A stretch of DNA of 64,000 nucleotides, from contig NC_009441.1 of the NCBI RefSeq assembly GCF_000016645.1, positions 1,736,001 through 1,800,000 on the forward strand, read 5' to 3'. This DNA is from Flavobacterium johnsoniae UW101 (GTDB taxonomy: Bacteria; Bacteroidota; Bacteroidia; Flavobacteriales; Flavobacteriaceae). The notes beneath the pieces were generated by a model that saw only the letters and a program-made list of their open reading frames with translations, did not search any database and was not told the origin of the DNA. The position numbers and the translations under genes are program-made. Positions within the stretch are counted from its first letter, which is position 1. Each line of letters starts with the position of its first letter. Positions 7,972 through 15,888 of the stretch are shown piece after piece.

Positions 7972-9195
7972 ATGGAAGTTAAGAAAATCAATTTTTTACA
8001 GAGTTACAGCAGCATTTTATGGCTTCTTGGCGGAATTATAATTGGAAGTATTTTTGGATTGGTATTTGGAGAAGATGTTTTGATTATAAAACCTCTTGGC
8101 GATATATTCCTGAATTTACTTTTTACAGCCATTATTCCGCTTATATTTTTCACAATAGGTTCTTCGGTTGCGAATCTGGAGCGAACAGAAAAGCTAGGAA
8201 AACTGTTTGTAATAATGGTATTGGTTTTTCTCGCGACAATTCTGATTTCAGCAATTGTAATGATTTGTGCTGTTTTTCTTTTTCCAATTCATGAACATAT
8301 TGCAATTGCCAAAGTTGTTTTTGAAGAAACAGCATCAGGATCGGCTGGAGATCAAATTGCAAAACTGCTTACAGCCAATGATTTCTTCGAACTATTGTCT
8401 CGAAAAAGCATGCTGGCATTGATTATTTTCTCTTTTTTAGTAGGTTTTGCAACATTACAATCGGGAGAAAAAGGAAATGCTTTCAAAAGTTTTCTAGATT
8501 CAGGAAACGAGGTAATGAAACAGCTTTTGAACATTATAATGAAATTTGCACCAATTGGTTTAGGAGCTTATTTTGCTTACCAAGTTGGTGTTTTCGGACC
8601 ACAATTGTTAGGCGTTTATGCAAAACCAATGGCAGTTTATTATGCTGCCTGTATTTTCTATTTTTTTGTGTTCTTTAGTTTATATGCTTTTGCTGCTGGC
8701 GGAAAACGAGCTTTTAAAGTTTTTTGGAGCAATAACATAATGCCTTCTTTAACAGCAGTTGGAACCTGCAGCAGCATTGCAACGATTCCGGCCAATTTAA
8801 CTGCGGCAGAAAAAATGGGAATTCCGGCACATGTACGAAATCTGGTAATTCCGCTTGGCGCGCCTCTGCATAAAGACGGTTCGAGTATGTCATCCATCTT
8901 AAAAATAACTTTTTTGTTTGCCATGTTTGGTAAAGATTTTTCAGATCCGATGACAATTCTTTTAGCACTTGGAATTACGGTTATAGTTTCAATTGTCGAA
9001 GGCGGAATCCCTAATGGAGGTTATATTGGCGAAATCTTAGCCATAACTGTTTATGGTTTTCCAATGGAACAAGCACTTCCGGTTGCCATGATTCTGGGAA
9101 CTTTAGTAGATCCAATCGCTACTTTATTAAATGCCAATGGAGACGTAATCTGTTCTATGATGGTTTCAAGATTCTCTGAAAAGACGAAATGGTAG
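7972..9195 (+). CDS. Dicarboxylate/amino acid:cation symporter (DAACS family)
   Basis: Inner-membrane secondary transporter of the glutamate/aspartate/C4-dicarboxylate:Na+ or H+ family (GltP/GltT/DctA type), 407 residues, all expected membrane segments. Recognisable parts are the first helices (WLLGGIIIGSIFGLVFG), the serine-rich re-entrant loop region (VGTCSSIATIPANL), PLGAPLHKDGSSMSSILKI, and the substrate/cation site region VDPIATLLNANGDVICSMMVSR at the C-terminus (about 382-403). The exact substrate is not predictable. A PLP amino-acid decarboxylase gene follows on the same strand, compatible with amino acid uptake, but no operon link is proven. Confidence 0.88.
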   Translation: MEVKKINFLQSYSSILWLLGGIIIGSIFGLVFGEDVLIIKPLGDIFLNLLFTAIIPLIFFTIGSSVANLERTEKLGKLFVIMVLVFLATILISAIVMICAVFLFPIHEHIAIAKVVFEETASGSAGDQIAKLLTANDFFELLSRKSMLALIIFSFLVGFATLQSGEKGNAFKSFLDSGNEVMKQLLNIIMKFAPIGLGAYFAYQVGVFGPQLLGVYAKPMAVYYAACIFYFFVFFSLYAFAAGGKRAFKVFWSNNIMPSLTAVGTCSSIATIPANLTAAEKMGIPAHVRNLVIPLGAPLHKDGSSMSSILKITFLFAMFGKDFSDPMTILLALGITVIVSIVEGGIPNGGYIGEILAITVYGFPMEQALPVAMILGTLVDPIATLLNANGDVICSMMVSRFSEKTKW

Positions 9196-9256
9196 CTTCT
9201 CTATAAAATTTCAATACTTAAAATAAATACTAAAAACAACTTATCTCGTGTGAAAT

Positions 9257-9281
9257 GGCTTTGACTTCGCTCAGCCTGACA
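9257..9281. repeat. Interspersed 25-bp motif, copy 1
   Basis: The sequence around GACTTCGCTCAGCCTGACA is repeated at 43754-43778 with one difference over 25 bp. Both copies are intergenic and 34 kb apart. Confidence 0.7.
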
Positions 9282-9307
9282 TTGCGTGATGTAAATAACT
9301 ATATAAT

Positions 9308-10711
9308 ATGAATTCAAAATTACAGCATGATCTCGACAATTTTGAGAATATCTTAGAAAAGACAAAACAGCAGGGAATTGATTTTCTGAACAATTTGGAA
9401 ACTATTCCAACTTCAAATAAAAATGTAATTGATCCAAAACGTGATTTGAACGAATTAGGTTTAGGTTCTGAAGAAGCTTTAAGTGAGTTTAAAGAAAGAT
9501 TAGCTCCTCTATTAGTCTCATCGCCAGGTCCTCGTTATTGGGGATTTGTAACCGGCGGATCAACCCCAGCTTCTATTGTTGGAGATTGGCTGGCATCAGT
9601 TTACGATCAAAATACACAATCTGTAACTTCACAGGGAGGTAATTCGGCTTTAATAGAGTTTGAAACTATTAATTTATTATTGCAATTATTAGAACTTCCG
9701 GATTCGTTTTTAGGCGGATTTGTAACGGGTGCCACAATGTCTAACTTCACAAGTTTAGCAGTTGCGAGACAATGGTTTGGAAAACAGTTTGGAAAAGATT
9801 TTGCTAAAAACGGAATTTCTGAAACCATCAATATTTTAACAGCAACACCGCATTCTTCTTCTGTAAAATCATTATCGATGTTAGGAATTGGAAGTCAGAA
9901 TTATACTGTTGTAAAGACAATAGAAGGTAATCGTGAAGCTTTGGATATTGCCGATTTAGAAGAAAAGATTAAAGCTCTAAACGGAAAACCTTTTATTCTG
10001 ATTTCAAGTGCTGGAACAGTAAATACAGCCGACTTTGATGATTTTGAAGCAATAGCAGAATTGAAAGAAAAATACAATTTCTGGTGGCATATTGATGGTG
10101 CCTTTGGCGGATTTGCGGCAGTTTCAGAAAAATACAAACATTATGTAAAAGGCTGGGAAGGAGCAGACAGTATTACGATTGACTGCCATAAATGGCTGAA
10201 TGTTCCGTACGAAAGTGCTTTTTATTTGGTTAAAAAAGAGCATGTTAATCTGCAGATTGAAACATTCCAAAACTCAAATGCGCCTTATTTAGGGAATCCG
10301 TTGGAGAATTTTAATTACCTAAATGTAGTTCCGGAAAATTCACGCCGTTTAAGAGCACTGCCGGTTTGGTTTTCTTTAGTGGCTTACGGAAAAGAAGGTT
10401 TTTGTGATATTATTGAAAAAAGTATTTTGCTGGCACTTCATTTTGCAAATGCACTTGTTGATGAGGGAAGATTTGAGCTTTTAGCTCCAATTCGATTAAA
10501 TAATGTTTGTTTTACTTTAAAAGGTGATGAAAATCAGGAAAAAGTAACAGCATTTTTAACTGAACTGAACGATACTGGTAAAGTATTTATGACGCCGACT
10601 GTTTACCAAAATAAAAAAGGTATCCGTGCTTCATTTGTAAACTGGAGAACAAATGAAGGAGATATTAGAATCGTTATCAAAGAAATGAAAACTATTTTGG
10701 AGAATTTATAG
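9308..10711 (+). CDS. PLP-dependent group II decarboxylase
   Basis: 467-residue member of the aromatic/tyrosine/glutamate decarboxylase fold (pyridoxal-dependent decarboxylase, group II). HIDGAFGG carries the PLP-ring aspartate, and DCHKWLN holds Lys295, the Schiff-base lysine. FVTGATMSNFTSLAVAR corresponds to the phosphate-binding region. It probably decarboxylates an aromatic or related L-amino acid; sequence alone does not fix the substrate. Length is normal and the reading frame is intact. It lies downstream of the DAACS symporter and is followed by a strong bidirectional terminator. Confidence 0.88.
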   Translation: MNSKLQHDLDNFENILEKTKQQGIDFLNNLETIPTSNKNVIDPKRDLNELGLGSEEALSEFKERLAPLLVSSPGPRYWGFVTGGSTPASIVGDWLASVYDQNTQSVTSQGGNSALIEFETINLLLQLLELPDSFLGGFVTGATMSNFTSLAVARQWFGKQFGKDFAKNGISETINILTATPHSSSVKSLSMLGIGSQNYTVVKTIEGNREALDIADLEEKIKALNGKPFILISSAGTVNTADFDDFEAIAELKEKYNFWWHIDGAFGGFAAVSEKYKHYVKGWEGADSITIDCHKWLNVPYESAFYLVKKEHVNLQIETFQNSNAPYLGNPLENFNYLNVVPENSRRLRALPVWFSLVAYGKEGFCDIIEKSILLALHFANALVDEGRFELLAPIRLNNVCFTLKGDENQEKVTAFLTELNDTGKVFMTPTVYQNKKGIRASFVNWRTNEGDIRIVIKEMKTILENL

Positions 10712-10721
10712 ACTAAAAATA

Positions 10722-10755
10722 AAAGAGCCTGCAAAAATCAGCAGGCTCTTTTTTC
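10722..10755. terminator. Bidirectional terminator
   Basis: AGAGCCTGC (10724-10732) pairs with GCAGGCTCT (10741-10749), with T-runs on the right and A-runs on the left. It separates the + strand decarboxylase from the - strand TonB-dependent receptor. Confidence 0.85.
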
Positions 10756-10797
10756 AAAAAAAAATAAAAAACAAAAAAACAAGTTCAAGGGATGAAT

Positions 10798-12915
10798 TTA
10801 AATTCTGTATGTAAAGGCTAATGTAGCGATACGATTATCCAAGTTGTATCGTTTATTGATTGCAGTCTGCCCAACTGCTGAGTTTATATAAAAATTATTT
10901 GTATTAAGAACATCTGTAAAATTTAGTTTAAAGCTTCCTTTGCCAGCTAATACCTGTTTTGAAACTCCAATACTCAGATCAAAAAAGCCGTCACGTTCAT
11001 AAACTCCTAAATTTGATTTTGACTGATATTGAGCATTCGCTTCCGCTTTCAGGCTTTCTGTAATAGTAAATGAATTCTGAACATTTAAATTTAAAGTCAC
11101 AATTGGGTCAATTGTAGAAGAATTGAGCGCATTTGCTTCAAACCTGTTTTCAAAAACATTAAAAAGTGTATTTACAGACCAGTACTTTGCCAGTTCGGCA
11201 GAATGAGTAATATTTAATCCGTAATTGTATGATTTCGATAAATTAATTTGAGTTGTTACAGTTATATTAGTGTCTGGATTATAATTGTACACATCTGTAA
11301 AAACATCTTTTGTAGTGTTAAAATATAATGACGCCATAAAAGCACTTTTCCAGGCATATCCCACTTCTGCCGTGTGTGTAATCTCAGGAACTAAGTTTGG
11401 ATTTCCCTGTGAATAGTTAAACGGGTCATCATAAAAACGGAACGGATTCAGATCAAACTGACTAGGTCTGTTGATTCTTTTACTGTATGATGCATGAATA
11501 GAGTGACTGCTTGTAAATTCATATTTTAAAGAAAGACTTGGAAACCATTTTAAATAATCGTCTTTATGTTCTTCGTTTAAAGTTTTTTGTAAAATGTCGA
11601 TCGCTGTATATTCAGATCGTACACCACCCTGAATGCTCAAGTCCCCAACTCGGTATTTATAATTGGCATAAGCCGCATAAATCTGTTCTTTATATTCAAA
11701 ATGATTAGAAGAATTGGCATCTATAACCCATTGATTATTGTCTAAATATTCATAAACCGAAGGATTGTCATTATTTTTTACACTGGCTTTAAAACCCCAT
11801 TCAATAGATTGTTTTTCTTTTAAAGGATTTGTAAAATCAACTTTTCCTGTAAAAACTTTTAATTGTGACGGAATATAACCTCTTCGGTCATTGACAGCAG
11901 TGGTATTTGAAAGATCGTTTGAACTTTGAAATTGATTTGATCTGAATTTTGAAGTTTCGTATTCAAAATCAAAAGCCATATTTTTTCCTTCAGTATTAAA
12001 TTTATGAAGTCCGGAAAAAGCGTATGTATAATCAAACCACTTTTCTTTGCTGTCATTATAAGTTACAGCATCAAATTGAAGCTGATTCATTGCGTTTACA
12101 ACCGTATTTGTACCGTTTGCCATGTTTTGATAACGTCCAATTTTAGCATCAACATAAGCTTCGATATTTGTTTTTGGAGAAATCTCATATTGCGCTCCAA
12201 CTTTAAAATTGTTTGATGTCAACGGTTCGTCAGTAATTGAAGTCTGATGATTTTTAGTCGAAATTTGTGTACGCGCAGCATCTGTATATTGGATCTGATT
12301 AAATTCTTTAAGTTCTTCTTCACCTCTAAAAGTATAGCTGTAATTTCCAAAAAGGCCCAGTTTATTTTTGTTGTAACTTAAGTTAACACCAGAATTAGTT
12401 ATATTTTTTCGGCCTCTGCCATAACTGGTAAATGCCGTTCCTTTTAATCCTGAATTACTTGGTTTTTTTAAAATGATGTTAATAATTCCTGCTTTTCCGG
12501 CAGCATCATATTTAGATGAAGGATTCGTGATAACTTCTATTTGTTTAATATTCGAAGAAGTAGTCGATTTTAAGTAATTGGCTAATTCTTTCTGCGAAAG
12601 CTGCGTTAGTTTGCCATTTATCATTACGGCAACACCCTGCTGTCCGCGAATAGATAAATCGCCGTCCTGCGAAACTACAACGCCGGGCGCACGCGATAAA
12701 ACATCTAATGCTGTGCCGCCTTCAGAAACTATACTATTTTCGACATTGAAAACCAATCGATCAGATTTTTGAGTATATAAAACTTTCTTTTTTGTAATTA
12801 CGATTTCATCTAAAACATTAATTGAGGTTTCAACTATGCTGTCATTTTCCTGTTCTGTCTGCGAATAGGAGTATACTGAAAATGCCAGCATAATTGAGGT
12901 TAAAATATTCTTCAT
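10798..12915 (-). CDS. TonB-dependent receptor with outer-membrane beta-barrel
   Basis: 705-residue outer-membrane receptor. A signal peptide (MKNILTSIMLAFSVYSYSQ) is followed after a short linker by a plug domain (about 55-155; DVLSRAPGVVVSQDGDLSIRGQQGVAVMINGK and EVITNPSSKYDAAGKAGIINIILKK), then a beta-barrel of the OMP_b-brl_3 type ending in ATLAFTYRI with a C-terminal aromatic motif. Many Bacteroidetes relatives carry a carboxypeptidase-regulatory-like domain before the plug; none is visible here. There is no SusD-like partner beside it, so iron, peptide or another ligand is as likely as glycan. It is a single gene ending at the terminator at 10722-10755. Confidence 0.88.
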   Translation of the reverse strand: MKNILTSIMLAFSVYSYSQTEQENDSIVETSINVLDEIVITKKKVLYTQKSDRLVFNVENSIVSEGGTALDVLSRAPGVVVSQDGDLSIRGQQGVAVMINGKLTQLSQKELANYLKSTTSSNIKQIEVITNPSSKYDAAGKAGIINIILKKPSNSGLKGTAFTSYGRGRKNITNSGVNLSYNKNKLGLFGNYSYTFRGEEELKEFNQIQYTDAARTQISTKNHQTSITDEPLTSNNFKVGAQYEISPKTNIEAYVDAKIGRYQNMANGTNTVVNAMNQLQFDAVTYNDSKEKWFDYTYAFSGLHKFNTEGKNMAFDFEYETSKFRSNQFQSSNDLSNTTAVNDRRGYIPSQLKVFTGKVDFTNPLKEKQSIEWGFKASVKNNDNPSVYEYLDNNQWVIDANSSNHFEYKEQIYAAYANYKYRVGDLSIQGGVRSEYTAIDILQKTLNEEHKDDYLKWFPSLSLKYEFTSSHSIHASYSKRINRPSQFDLNPFRFYDDPFNYSQGNPNLVPEITHTAEVGYAWKSAFMASLYFNTTKDVFTDVYNYNPDTNITVTTQINLSKSYNYGLNITHSAELAKYWSVNTLFNVFENRFEANALNSSTIDPIVTLNLNVQNSFTITESLKAEANAQYQSKSNLGVYERDGFFDLSIGVSKQVLAGKGSFKLNFTDVLNTNNFYINSAVGQTAINKRYNLDNRIATLAFTYRI

Positions 12916-13095
12916 GTCGTTTTGGGCTTTTAAATTTTAAATAGGCTTATATTTTTACTGTAAAACGATTTGTTCAATTTTATCAGAAAGTTTTTTTTGA
13001 AAGCTTTCAGTTTGGCTTAAAATTGAACAGAAGAAGACTTTTATATGGTGGATAAAGGATAACATTTGGTAGGGTATTATTAAGTTTTTGCTTGG

Positions 13096-13103
13096 CAAAT
13101 ATA
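13096..13103 (-). promoter_or_regulatory. Possible -7 element for the TonB-dependent receptor
   Basis: TATATTTG on the - strand fits TAnnTTTG, but no TTG sits at a proper distance upstream. The rest of the 388-bp gap (12916-13303) shows AT-rich DNA and the gldA terminator, and no gene. Confidence 0.3.
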
Positions 13104-13231
13104 ACACTATTTATAACAAGTCTAAATAAAAATAGTTAAAATTTGCTTAAATAAAGCATAATCGCCTGATAACGAATAAATAATATTTTAGAGGTAAAAA
13201 GAATTATTAAGAGAAATAACAATTCTAAAAA

Positions 13232-13266
13232 AGAAAACCCAATTTATTCCAGGAATAAATTGGGTT
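13232..13266 (-). terminator. Terminator after gldA
   Basis: AACCCAATTTATTCC (13236-13250) and GGAATAAATTGGGTT (13252-13266) form a 15-bp stem; on the - strand it runs into TTTTCTTTTTT. Confidence 0.8.
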
Positions 13267-13303
13267 GGTATAAGAAACTGAGACTGTAAACTGAGGCTGA
13301 AAA

Positions 13304-14200
13304 TTATTTAGTAATCTCTCTAAATACAGCTTCGAGGTTTTTGTTTTTCTGATTCAATTGTAATGTTTTTAACCCATTCTCGTTGGCAAAGTCAAAAATG
13401 GCAGGACGCATATCTTTGTCAGTAATAAAAGTTAGCTCCCAAGTCATGTCATGCGTATTTTTGTATGAAGCAATATTTTCAAGCTTTGCTAAAAGCTGTT
13501 CTTCTATCTGATAATCAAACTCAACCTCAATAACTTGTTCCTTGTCTGCAGCAACTAAATGATCTAATTTATTGTCGGCTACAATTTGTCCTTTGTCAAT
13601 AATTATGACACGGTCGCAGATCGCTTCGACTTCCTGCATAATATGTGTCGAAAGAAAAATGGTTTTATCTTTTCCGATATTTTTAATTACGTTTCGAATT
13701 TCCATTAACTGATTCGGATCCAGACCTGTAGTTGGTTCATCTAAAATTAAAACATCCGGATTATGTAACAAAGCATTTGCAAGCCCTACACGCTGGCGGT
13801 ATCCTTTTGATAGCTGGCTGATTTTTTTATGACTTTCAGGTGTCAGTCCTGTCAGTTGGATTACCTCTTCAATTCTTGACTTTGGCACTTTATAAACATC
13901 GGCATTAAAAGCCAAATACTCACGAACATACAAATCCAAATATAACGGATTATGCTCTGGTAAGTAACCAATAGACTGCTGTACTGCTTTTGCATTTGTC
14001 ATGACATCGTGACCATTTACAAGGGCTGAGCCGCTGTCGGCAAGTAAATAAGTGGTCAGGATTTTCATCAAAGTAGATTTTCCGGCTCCATTTGGACCGA
14101 GGAATCCTACGATTTCTCCTTTCTCAATTTTAAAAGAAATTTCATTTAAAGCTTTTTGCTCTCCGTAACTTTTTGATATACTGTTTACTTCTATCGACAT
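13304..14200 (-). CDS. gldA: Gliding motility ABC transporter ATP-binding protein GldA
   Basis: 298-residue ABC ATPase. Walker A is GPNGAGKST (35-43), signature LSKGYRQR (about 130-137), Walker B LILDEPT (151-157), and an H-loop follows in FLSTHIMQE. The sequence, with PEHNPLYLDLYVREYL and a C-terminal extension of about 80 residues, matches the GldA type required with membrane subunits GldF and GldG for gliding in F. johnsoniae. gldF and gldG are not next to it, as is also the case in F. johnsoniae. It is a single gene with its own -7 box just upstream and its own terminator. The alternative is another ABC-2 type exporter ATPase of the same subfamily. Confidence 0.82.
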   Translation of the reverse strand: MSIEVNSISKSYGEQKALNEISFKIEKGEIVGFLGPNGAGKSTLMKILTTYLLADSGSALVNGHDVMTNAKAVQQSIGYLPEHNPLYLDLYVREYLAFNADVYKVPKSRIEEVIQLTGLTPESHKKISQLSKGYRQRVGLANALLHNPDVLILDEPTTGLDPNQLMEIRNVIKNIGKDKTIFLSTHIMQEVEAICDRVIIIDKGQIVADNKLDHLVAADKEQVIEVEFDYQIEEQLLAKLENIASYKNTHDMTWELTFITDKDMRPAIFDFANENGLKTLQLNQKNKNLEAVFREITK

Positions 14201-14216
14201 GACTTTTTATTTGTTA

Positions 14217-14224
14217 CAAAAGTA
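14217..14224 (-). promoter_or_regulatory. -7 promoter element of gldA
   Basis: TACTTTTG on the - strand, 17 nt before the ATG, fits TAnnTTTG. It implies a leader of only about 10 nt. No clear -33 TTG is seen. Confidence 0.5.
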
Positions 14225-14347
14225 AACAGAAATAGTCTCGATTGCTAAAAATTCATCTCTTAAAAAAAATATAAAAAAAATCATCAGCCCAGTATTCACG
14301 GCATCGTTATTGTTAAAGGAATGCTAAAATAAAAATATACCCAAATT

Positions 14348-14932
14348 ATGAAAAAAATTCTAGTGATGGCTGCTTTGGCTATCTGCAGTTTTGCAAACGC
14401 TCAAAAAGGAACAATCTTAGTAGGTGGAAACATCGGTTATACTTCTGAAAAATCAGAATACAGATTCAGCGAAGACAAAACAAGTACATTTACTTTTTCT
14501 CCAAAAGTAGGTTACCAATTTAACGATAACTGGACAGTAGGAGGAGAGTTTGCAGTAAGCTCATCTAACGACGAAACAACAGCTGGTATCGAAGAAAAAA
14601 ACAACAATTTCAGATTAGGAGCATTTGTTCGTTATTCTGTGCCATTAAGCCAAACATTTGCTGTTTTTGCTGATATGGGAGCAGGTTTCCAAACTCAAAA
14701 AGATAAAGTTTACGGACCTGGAAATGCTTATGCAAAATACAAAGGAGACGGTATGTATGTTGGTGTTACTCCAGCTCTTTTCATTAACATGAAAAAAGGT
14801 TTTGGTTTAAACTTCAGCATTGGTGGTTTAGGATACGAAACTTTAAGTTTTGATAACAACGGAGCTGATTACAGCAAATTCTACTTCAACTTTGGACAAA
14901 CATTTAACATTGGAATTTCTAAAAACTTCTAA
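14348..14932 (+). CDS. Outer-membrane beta-barrel protein, first of a tandem pair
   Basis: 194 residues: signal peptide MKKILVMAALAICSFANAQ, then a small beta-barrel of the OmpW/outer-membrane beta-brl type with alternating strands (GTILVGGNIGYTS, FTFSPKVGYQFNDNWTVGGEF, FRLGAFVRYSVPL, FAVFADMGAGFQTQ) and a terminal FGQTFNIGISKNF ending in an aromatic residue. It is clearly paralogous to the next gene (15126-15707). Codons ending in C for Asn, Phe and Tyr are much commoner than in its twin, which suggests a highly expressed gene. A separate terminator follows, so the pair are two transcription units. Confidence 0.85.
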   Translation: MKKILVMAALAICSFANAQKGTILVGGNIGYTSEKSEYRFSEDKTSTFTFSPKVGYQFNDNWTVGGEFAVSSSNDETTAGIEEKNNNFRLGAFVRYSVPLSQTFAVFADMGAGFQTQKDKVYGPGNAYAKYKGDGMYVGVTPALFINMKKGFGLNFSIGGLGYETLSFDNNGADYSKFYFNFGQTFNIGISKNF

Positions 14933-14958
14933 TCTTAAATTATATATTCAATTTCAGA

Positions 14959-14987
14959 AAGCACCTCAATTGAGGTGCTTTTTTTAT
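14959..14987 (+). terminator. Terminator after the first barrel gene
   Basis: The palindrome AAGCACCTCA/TGAGGTGCTT (14959-14980) is followed by a T-run. Confidence 0.85.
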
Positions 14988-15079
14988 AACCATTTCTTTT
15001 TATTATTTTAATTTTCAGCTTGTTTATAACGGTCTGTTTTTAATTAATTGTTAAGAAAATTAGTATTGTCATGCAGTGG

Positions 15080-15087
15080 TATTTTTG
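15080..15087 (+). promoter_or_regulatory. Possible -7 element of the second barrel gene
   Basis: TATTTTTG, 38 nt before the ATG at 15126, fits TAnnTTTG. No well-spaced -33 TTG is present. Confidence 0.4.
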
Positions 15088-15125
15088 TTGTTGTATGTAT
15101 GTGAAATCTTAATAAATATCACATT

Positions 15126-15707
15126 ATGAAAAAAATGCTACTTATTCTTGCATTGTCAGTTTTTGGCTTTGCAAATGCCCAAAAGGGGACAATTTTAGTT
15201 GGAGGAAATATCGGTTATACTTCTGACACTTATGATTACCAATCTAATAAGGTTAAAGCAACAAGCTTTGATTTTTCTCCAAAAGCAGGTTACCAATTTC
15301 ATGATAATTGGACCGTTGGAGCAGAATTTAAAGTGTCTTCTTCTAAGCAAGAAGGTGACCTTAATAAAACAAAATCTAATTCTTTTAAAGCTGGAGCGTT
15401 TGTTCGTTATACTGTTCCTTTGAGTGAAACTTTCTCTGTTTTTGGTGATTTAGGAGCAGGTTTTCAAAATCGAAGAAATAAAGCTTATGAAAACGATCCG
15501 CTAATATCTGATGCTAAAGCAGATGGTATGTATGTTGGGCTTACACCGGCACTTTTTATCAATATGAAAAAAGGTTTTGGACTTAATTTTAGTATTGGAG
15601 GTTTAGGCTATGAAACTTTAAGCTATGATAATAATGGTGTAGATGTTAAATCTTTTTACTTCAATTTTGGAAAAACAGTAAACATTGGGATTTCTAAAAA
15701 CTTCTAG
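15126..15707 (+). CDS. Outer-membrane beta-barrel protein, second of a tandem pair
   Basis: 193 residues with a signal peptide (MKKMLLILALSVFGFANAQ) and the same barrel layout as the preceding gene. The start (KGTILVGGNIGYTS) and the end (GMYVGLTPALFINMKKGFG, then GFGLNFSIGGLGYETLS) are almost identical to it, while the middle strands and loops differ. This is the pattern of a tandem duplication with diverging surface loops. Codon use is more AT-rich than in the first copy. Function is unknown; it may be a porin or structural outer-membrane protein. Confidence 0.85.
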   Translation: MKKMLLILALSVFGFANAQKGTILVGGNIGYTSDTYDYQSNKVKATSFDFSPKAGYQFHDNWTVGAEFKVSSSKQEGDLNKTKSNSFKAGAFVRYTVPLSETFSVFGDLGAGFQNRRNKAYENDPLISDAKADGMYVGLTPALFINMKKGFGLNFSIGGLGYETLSYDNNGVDVKSFYFNFGKTVNIGISKNF

Positions 15708-15730
15708 TTCTAGATTTTAATGTAAAATAG

Positions 15731-15757
15731 AAAAGCACTTCATTTGAAGTGCTTTTT
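15731..15757 (+). terminator. Terminator after the second barrel gene
   Basis: AAAGCACTTCA (15732-15742) pairs with TGAAGTGCTTT (15745-15755), followed by T. It resembles the terminator of the first copy, as expected if it was duplicated too. Confidence 0.8.
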
Positions 15758-15888
15758 GTTTGTCAAATATTTTATGAAAATGAAATTCTTCTAAAATAGT
15801 ATACCAACAGAAGTGAAACCGAAACGAATCATAACTAAATTCGGTCTCACCTGCCGGCATAAAAAACAAAAATATATTCTAAATAAAA

